Shown: positions 56,602 to 64,000 of the stretch, one piece after another
Numbering within the stretch: the first letter of the stretch is position 1
How the letters are laid out: the number at the start of each line of letters is the position of its first letter
Assembly (NCBI GenBank): GCA_033064195.1
Contig: JARBJD010000012.1
Coordinates: 310,001-374,000, forward strand
Direction: 5' to 3'
Source of the DNA: Blattamonas nauphoetae
Lineage: Eukaryota; Preaxostyla; Oxymonadida
Length of the DNA: 64,000 bases
Translations under genes and position numbers: made by a program
The notes under the pieces: generated by a model
The model's input: only the letters and a program-made list of their open reading frames with translations
Databases searched by the model: none
Told to the model about the DNA's origin: nothing

Positions 56602-59084
56602 ATGGAGAGTTCGTTGGATTCGCTGACGTACCTCAATCAAAATCTCGAAGGATTTTCTGGGATTATTAAACTCAGATGCGAGGTTCGCATTCGTCTCTTC
56701 TGAACTGACCTCTCTTCATTCGCTATGACAAATTTGATTTGTACATGATCAATTAGGACTTTCTTGTTCATGAAATCGACAAAACAGGCAAAATTTTATC
56801 GTTAGATAGTTTTGAACTCCCACTATCGTCAGCCGAACGGATTGCCCAGCAACAAAAGGAGCTTGCGGAGAAACCGTTTATTGTTGAAGAATCAATGACA
56901 GTATGTCAATCTTTACTGTTCATTTGGATCGGTTGTTTCTTTTATCCAGTCTTTTCAACAATCGTGCCAACTCGACAAAGTTTCTTATGATAACCTCAAT
57001 GAATGGGTAACTTCTCTCTTTACAAACCCAGGCTCAGAAACAAAAAGTGAAATTACGCTGGAGGTACGGCATAGTTTATGTTCACGCCTTCTTCAGCCGA
57101 TTGAGGATAAAACCAAAAGAACAAGCGTTCACCAAGCAGTCAGAAACTTTCTTCCCTTTTTTGGGACAGACTCTGTTCAGGGTGGTGTTATTCGTGTGTT
57201 TTTGTCTGGAAAAGGAAAGCACTTCATCAGCAAACAAACAAAAACAGAAATCACCCCTCAGAAGAGAACCAGCCCATCGCGCGACGAGGGCTCCGACGAA
57301 GAGCCAAAACCATCCGAAACAGCAGCATCGTTTTCAAGACGGAAACGACCGCGCAGTTCCAAACTCCGAAAAGCGTGGAAAGAAAACAAAATGAACGATC
57401 CCAATCGAGGTCTCGCGCTCTCTCCTCCATCCCTTTTCAGACTCGTACCGAGATACTCGCGGAATCCCACGTGAAGAAGGCGAGTATGTGCACTGCGTGT
57501 TGTACAAACAGAACATGGACACTCTCTCTGCGGTGGACATGATCAGGCGTGTCCTCCGATGCAACTCGAAGTGTTTTAACTTTGCGGGGACAAAGGATCG
57601 AGTCGCATGCACATCGCAGAAGCTGTGTCTCTCTCATCTGAATCGGAGTTTGTTGTGTTTCTTTGTCATGGGCGTGTGTTCAGAGCAGATTATGTCGATC
57701 AACAACATTTCTCCTTTTCTCAAGGTGGGAAACTTCTCGTATTCGAAAGATCTGATCAAGCTGGGCGACCTCTCCGGGAACCACTTCACTCTCGTCATCC
57801 GGTTTGCAGACAAGACGTCATTCATCCCTTCCTGCGTCTCACCAATCATTAACTCTTCTCCCTCGCCTCTCTTCTCCATCACATCTCTTCTCCATCACCA
57901 TCTCTTTTTATCATCCTCTCTTCGTCAGTGACATCCCACTCTCAGCCACACACATCGGAACGAATCTCCAGCTCATCCAACAGAACGGGTTTGTGAACTA
58001 CTTCGGATCTCAACGCTTCGGAACCGGCCAAATCCGGACCCACGAGATTGGACGGATGATGCTGAAGAAGAACTTCGAAGGGGCAGTGAAACTGATCATG
58101 GGGTTCCATCAGAGCGACTCCCCCGAAATCCGAGCAGCCAAAACAGCGTTCATCGAGAACGGAGCGATTCACCCGCTGAAAGAGTGTGCCTTTCTTCTTT
58201 TGAGTGTGCCAGTGTTCTTTCGAGGAACGACAGGATCGGACACGCGATTCTGAATGGACTGGAGGCCTTCGGAGAGAAGAACTATTCGAATGCGTTGAGT
58301 GCTCTTCCGAGAAATAGGAGGTCGCTGTACATGCACGGTGTGTTTCTTCACTTATTCGATCGTCTTCGCAGCTTATCAGAGTTACCTGTTCAACATTGCG
58401 GTGTCGTTCAGGTTGACCATCAACAACACAAACGTGATTGTGGGTGATCTGGTCATGCCACACTCTCCAATCCCGGCAGAGACACGAGAGAGGCATGTTG
58501 GACTGCACGTAGTGTCAGAGGAAGATGTGAACGAGAACAGGTTCAGCTTGAATGACGTCGTTATCCCGATCGTCGGAGCGAGCTCGATCCTCCCGCAGAA
58601 TGAAGTTGGAGAGATGCTGACGAAAGTCATGACAGAAGAAGGCACTCTGGATGCCCTCCAAGGCCAAGGAGACAAGCATGCCTTTCATCTTCGTTCATTT
58701 GATCCCTTTCTCTCTTCACGACGCCATCTTCCGTTCTGATCCAGAGACGCCCTGTACAACCTCGACGGTGACTACAGACACATCATCCACGTCCCTGGAA
58801 ACATGACATGGGAGATCGTTCCGTATTCGTCGGACGAGCAGGTGTTTACTCAGACTGACCTGAACAAGATGGATCCATCTCCGACAGAAGAAAAGAATGG
58901 GGCGGCTACACAACAAAGCCCACCCACGAAACTGGCTTGTATTCTGAATTTTTCTCTCAAAACGAGCGGATATGCGACGATGCTTTTACGAGAAGCAATG
59001 AGAAATGAACTTGAACAGCCAACGGACAAGATGGAGCAAAGTGAGGAGAGTCTGAATGAGGATAAATCGGAAAATGAAAGTTAA
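56602..59084 (+). CDS. PUS7: TruD-family tRNA/mRNA pseudouridine synthase PUS7
   Basis: Exons 56602-56682, 56757-56900, 56950-57409, 57441-57647, 57684-57801, 57929-58183, 58213-58337, 58372-58675, 58745-59084 (677 residues). IEDKTKRTSVHQAVRNF, YVHCVLYKQNMDT, the catalytic FAGTKDRVACTSQK (Asp), LKVGNFSYSKDLIKLGDLSG, GFVNYFGSQRFGTG and AYQSYLFN match PUS7. It makes pseudouridine 13 in tRNAs and other sites. The last intron (58676-58744) has a GC donor. The preceding TmcB-like start is only 9 bp past this stop. Basic insertion around residue 200 is disordered. Confidence 0.93.
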
Positions 59085-59093
59085 TTGAATGAT

Positions 59094-62000
59094 ATGTCAG
59101 AAATTGTCATGTTTGCTCCATTTTATGAAATTGTGAAACTCAGAACTCTCGCTCAAATCAAAAAAAATGAAAAGTTGGGACAAGAGATCATTCGTTCATG
59201 CATCTCGAAAACGCTCTATTCTTCATTTATTTCCCTCTTTATGATCAGGTCTGCTTATTTTATCGTTCTTATGATTTATTCTACCTCCGTTTAGCCTCGA
59301 TATCCATCAACCGTCCTCACTCTGGTTGTGATGGCCATCTTTTTCCTCGAGTTCCTTGCAGTCGGATTTACGAACGTGAATTTCAATGGAGTACCACACC
59401 TAAATAAAGTGTGCATCTATTTCTTCTCTTCTAAAGGATAATTACCACTATTTTTAACTCAAATCTTTTCCATGGCTTACACTCTGCTTTTTCTGTCCAT
59501 TATCCCGAAATACCGTTCCTAACTTTGTATTTTTCTCTCCTCTCCAATCCAGATAATTGGCTTCTTTGATGGATCATCTCTTTTGTCTCTCTTTGATTTT
59601 GCCTTCGTTGTATTCGAAGCTATCGCTTTATTCCTTGCTGTGCTTCAACTTGCCCTTCTGTTTATTATGGCTGCGCTTTACAAGGTATTTAGATTTTTAT
59701 TTTACCACAATATCCAGAAAATAGCCAGTACAGCCCCGTGGATTGCTCAGGTGTACAGAGTGGTCACAATTATTCTGTTCAACATTTTGTATGCTCACTC
59801 TCCAAATCATTCTTTTTCTATAGATACATTCCTGTCCTGTCCATCTTTATTTCTTCGGTTGACTGTACGGATGGCCATCTCACCATAAATCCAACAGTCG
59901 AATGCTGGTTTGCCGATTGTTTTCTCAGTACATCTGTAGGAATGGAATGCATGTAACCTTTACTGTTGTCGCCTGCATCTTCTTTACTCTATTCACACTC
60001 TCCCATGCTGTCTATTCCTACTTTGTTTATCCACACTCGCAAAAGCAAGGAGGCCTCCTTGCTCGTCTTTCTGGCTGGCCTGGCGCTATCTTTGCTGTTT
60101 ATGTAGCTGTAGAAATCATGGCCATGCATGTTTTCACGACTGACGCTGGTTGGCGCGCAATTTTTGCCTTCGCTCCATCGTCTCTCCTGATAGCATATTA
60201 TGTTCTCTATCAGCCATTCTATCAACGGATTACCAATTACCTCCATGCTCTAGCTGTCTTGCTATTCTTTTCGATCCGTATCGGAGGCGAGGTCTCAGTC
60301 GCACTCTCGACTTCTCCAACATCTCATATCGTCCTCTGGGTCCTTGTATTTGTCATCTCTGTCGGATGTGCTATTGGCATGTGGTTTGGGATGAAAATAT
60401 GGGAACGATATCTCTTCCTTCTACCAAAGAACGGACAACTTCCAGTTTTCATGAAACCTGAGCAACAAGAGGAATCCGTGACAGATGAAATATTAGCTGA
60501 TCAAAGTGATATAGTTGCATCTCGTGTTCAACATTTCTTTTTCCTCGAGCACGCACTTCGCTTTATGAACGGAAAATCTGCGAAGGACACAGAAATTGTC
60601 AGCTACGCTTCCCATCTGCTGAATACCTGTGCCATCAGCAATCCCAAAAATTCAAAATTAATTTTCTACTATGCTCTGTTCACACAACAGTACCGCAAAC
60701 TCAAACAGAAAGCCGATCATCTGTTTACACTCTCTCGGAACTTCTTCCCTCCTTTCTACATCCGATTTGTGAACTATTCCATGGAAAAGAGTCACTCATT
60801 GAAGACAAACCAAGGCGAATCAGCGAGTGACTCAGCAGAAAACCAAAATGCCCAAAGAAACATCATCACATCCCCAGCTGCCCGCACGATGCTCGAAACA
60901 ACACTCAAATTCCATCAAAATGCCAGGCAAAGTTCCAAAGATCTCTGGAATAGTGTTATCCACTTTAATACGAAAAGTCAGGCAATCCCAATCATCATCA
61001 AAGATCTCATGGAAAATGAAAAGAAAGCGAAGAGCGGTTATGATGAGTTGCTGAAAATCTATCCAAACAACCCATATCTTCTTCGTCTCTACGCCAACCT
61101 TCTTAAACACGTCATGAATGAGGAAGAGCTCAGCGAATCATATGAGATCCGAGCCGACCAAATTGAAGACATTCACGAAGAGAGAGACTTTGATGACATG
61201 GCATCCCATGCTCAAAAGATGAAAAAGAAGAAGAAGAAAACGACAGCCCTTCTCCAGCAGATCAGCGACGATCCGTCAACAACGTCGTCTCACCAAACCA
61301 TCCAGCCATATTTCATCCCTCTCCAATCACTCCTCAGTGTCATTTTGATAGGCTTCGTGCTGGGAGGTGTTTTCGTCATCCAGACGTATTACACAGACCT
61401 TTCAGTTGGCGTCACAAATCTTGACCACATCTTCAACACCGGACGAAGGCTTGGCCGCATCGCGCTTTACTCAAAGTATTATTTCATGCGCCAGGACGAC
61501 TTTTATCCCACGCCCATCACAGCTCCTCTCCTTCCCACTGAAGACGAGTGTATCGGAAATCTTTCGGAACTCGCAACTGATCTCCTGAAGTTTGTCCGAG
61601 AGATGTTCGTCGCATCGGATACCCAGCCGTGGGAAGTGCAGGACACCCATCTCCTCCTCGTCACGTATGTCGGCAAAACAGTCAGCAAGGAATGGTTCTC
61701 AAAGCAATCTGTGCTCGATGCTGTCAGCCACGTTGCCTACGCCGCAAACAACGTCGTGCTCGAAGGAAAAACGAGCTCGACTTTCTACGCGAATCTCGCC
61801 GAGCCAATTGTCAACTTCCCGACCACGCTGATGGAGTCAATCAAAAGGATGTTGAGTGATTATCTCGCCACATGCAACAAATCAGTGACACTCGGCGTGG
61901 TCATCTCGCTTATCAACACTGTCGTCGTCCAAGTGGCAGTCGTTATCATCATGGTGATCATCTCAATCAACCTCATCCGACGAGTCATCAAGCGACGCAA

Positions 62001-64000
62001 CCAGGCACAATATTTACTCCTGTCTGTCCCACGCAACGAGATCTACAAACGAACGCTTTCTCTCCTGACATCAGAGAACGAAGCAGCTGCCATTCAGAAA
62101 AAGTGGGAGAAAGAAGACGAGAGCACCGACGACCAGATGAAGATGAACCTCCCAAATGTGTCAGTCGACCAGAACATGTCGCGGGGAGGGGATGCGATGG
62201 ATCTGGACGAAGAAGAGGAGGAGGAAGAGATTCAATATGCTGAAGAGCCTGTCCGAGTCACCGTCATCGACGGAAGCATCGTCACAGGAGGAACATTCTC
62301 ACTCGAATCACTGATTGCTCCTCCTCTTCCACAGCGTCCTCACAACGAAGCACCCACTGCCTTGGCTTCGATCAATCTTGGTGCACCTTTCACTGTTCCC
62401 CGAAGAGTGATTCGTCGAGCGTTTGCTCCAAAGAGAAAGAAGCTTGTTCTGACAAAGGCCCCGGAGCTACAAGAGAAGGCCGGTCAAAAGAACTCGAAGG
62501 GAGATAAGAAGAAAAGAAGGAGAAGAAGACACGGCGGAAGGACCACAATGGATTCACAACTCAAAACAGAATCCCAAGCTGTGGAATCTCCTCCAGCTGA
62601 CCAGATCGAAGAGAAAGAACCACTGCCCAACAACCATGTCTTCCAGCTACCATATTCTCCACAACCCACAGCAATGACAAATGACATGAAGAACTTCTTC
62701 ATGATGCAACAGCAGATGATGGGAATGAACTCACCGCTTGGACTTCTTCCTCCCAACTACGCAATGAGCGTCAGCAAGCTTCCATTTGGATTGACAAAGC
62801 CCGACGGCACAAACATGCTCCCATCCACCGAACAAACTTCGCCCGGGTTCCAACCCATCAACATGATGGACATGTCATCATTCATGCAGAACCCAGAAAC
62901 TCCTCCTCACATCCCCAACACGGACTCTGATCACCAACATTCCCTAAAGGACGGTTCGCTTCCAGCTAATTCGTCAAGCACTGCTCCAAAACTCAACTTC
63001 GACATGGATGACGAGGAGACGGCAGAGCTTGAACACCAAGGAATCGTTCGGAATGCGGTTGATGACTCAGAGTGGTTGGAAAGTCTGGAAAAGTCAATAG
63101 AAAAGATCACTGAAAACCAGAAGAAACTGCAGGGTGGTGTGACTCCTCTGAACATCATACTTTTGGTGGCTCTTATCGTCTTCCTTTTAACACCGATCAT
63201 TTTAACTGCAACCATCATCCCTCTCAACCTCCCCGGCCTCGGAAAGAAGGCTGGTTCGGTTCTTCTTTGGACCAACACGATGCTTCAGTTCTACCAAACT
63301 ATTCTTTTCACTCTCCAAATGTACACCACACCAAATCAAGAAATTAAGTTAGTAAACACCACTGGACCGCAGAATCCGGAAGACTTCACGTCGACAGTCC
63401 TGAAAGACTTCTCGCATGTCTCCGACGACGCCAGCCATCTGCATGCACTTCTTGGGAAGTCGTTCGAACTCTTCTCTCAACTGAACTATCGAGCAATGAA
63501 TGGTGTCGCGAAAGGCGATATTTGGACAGAAGACACAAAACTGAGAGCAGTTGTGAGCAAGTGCGATGATGCAATCGACGAACTGACCATGCAAATTGTG
63601 GACTCAGTAAACACATACCAATGCAAACTCGAAAACGGCACAAACTGTCCGGAGCATCGTCTCCAGGGTGTTGAATATGAAATCGACCTCAACTTCCTCT
63701 TCCCGCGTTACGAGCGAATGATGCAGGCGTCCATCCGCGGACCGTCAACCGGCTTTGACTTGGCTAACCCAATCTGGCAGTTCCTGATGACTGCAGCGAA
63801 CTTCGATCTGGACTATTACATGCGCATCCACGAAACAGGCTTTGTTGAGTCCTTCCAAGCTGCTGATTCGAAGATGGTGAATCTCTCCTTCACTTTCATG
63901 GGACTCCAGCTGGGAATGGTTGTTTTATGTTATCTAGGAATCTTAATTCCACTTCGGTTATCAATAAACAAGACGGACAAAGAAACTCAGCGATTTTTGA
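59094..64000 (+). CDS. TmcB-like multi-membrane, TPR-like protein (partial)
   Basis: Exons 59094-59264, 59295-59408, 59553-59684, 59718-59788, 59824-59907, 59940 to beyond the edge; more than 1540 residues and no stop by 64000. The N-terminal third has about ten membrane helices around VECWNGMHVTFTVVACIFF. Helical repeats follow (EILxxYPNNPYLLRLYANLL type), then further helices, a charged loop, and another paired membrane segment with a lumenal or extracellular domain near the edge. The order resembles TmcB/TmcC-like proteins of trichomonads and ciliates, some fused to cyclase domains that could lie to the right. Role: probably membrane sensing (inference). Confidence 0.65.

Noticed and set aside
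58184-58203. 20-nt intron in PUS7 at a duplicated GAGTGTGCC
   Set aside because: The 20-nt removal lacks GT...AG borders; a 29-nt GT...AG intron ending GCCAG gives the same frame.
1-64000. CRISPR arrays, bacterial operons, prophage or tRNA genes
   Set aside because: No regularly spaced repeats, phage genes or clear A/B-box pairs were seen; exon structure is eukaryotic throughout.

Overview
This window is nuclear DNA of a unicellular eukaryote with a very compact, intron-rich genome. About 32 protein genes lie on both strands, commonly 10-300 bp apart. Nearly all carry spliceosomal introns, and many of these are only 28-50 nt long. I traced exon joins by hand from reading-frame continuity plus GT...AG borders, and checked that exon lengths sum to whole codons. 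TAA, TAG and TGA all end genes, so the code looks standard.

Flagellar and basal-body genes (CFAP100, an RPGRIP1L-like C2 protein, a Tctex dynein light chain, EFCAB11) point to a flagellate. An intronless flavodoxin-ferredoxin fusion suggests anaerobic metabolism. A TmcB-like multi-membrane protein is of a type known from trichomonads, ciliates and other protists. An oxymonad-like member of the Preaxostyla would fit, but that placement is inference.

Layout. 1-153: the 3' end of an unassigned gene. About 287-1850: a decayed, highly charged coding region. 2140-8796: a CDC50 flippase subunit, a double AAA ATPase, V-ATPase subunit e with a duplicated 3' tail, BLOC1S1 with a possible antisense gene starting inside its first intron, a Tctex light chain and 3-hydroxyacyl-CoA dehydratase. 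9111-15852: an unassigned 3' gene end, a secreted vitellogenin-N-like protein, a hypothetical gene and a large Ser-rich protein with a divergent RRM. 16091-16275: a U2 snRNA gene. 16575-34454: tepsin-like and POL5 (start codons 13 bp apart), INTS3-like, calreticulin, SMU1, histone H3 and FCF1. 34899-49813: DNA ligase I, eIF2-beta, RPL35, ribulose-phosphate epimerase, CFAP100, RFC2, EFCAB11, an unassigned gene, a SET/MYND protein and HEMK2-type methyltransferase. 49984-51860: two nested hAT-like DNA transposons, each with 8-bp target duplications. 51935-64000: the flavodoxin-ferredoxin fusion, RPGRIP1L-like, GPN1, PUS7 and the TmcB-like gene, which runs off the right edge.

Functionally the genes are mostly housekeeping: replication (LIG1, RFC2), splicing (U2, SMU1), RNA processing (INTS3-like, PUS7, FCF1, POL5), translation (eIF2-beta, RPL35, HEMK2), and trafficking or cilia. 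The most notable points are the nested transposons, two GC-AG introns that share the same seven-base donor, the extreme intron shortness (including a 20-nt candidate), the duplicated V-ATPase tail, and the histone H3 tail with Thr at positions 10 and 28.
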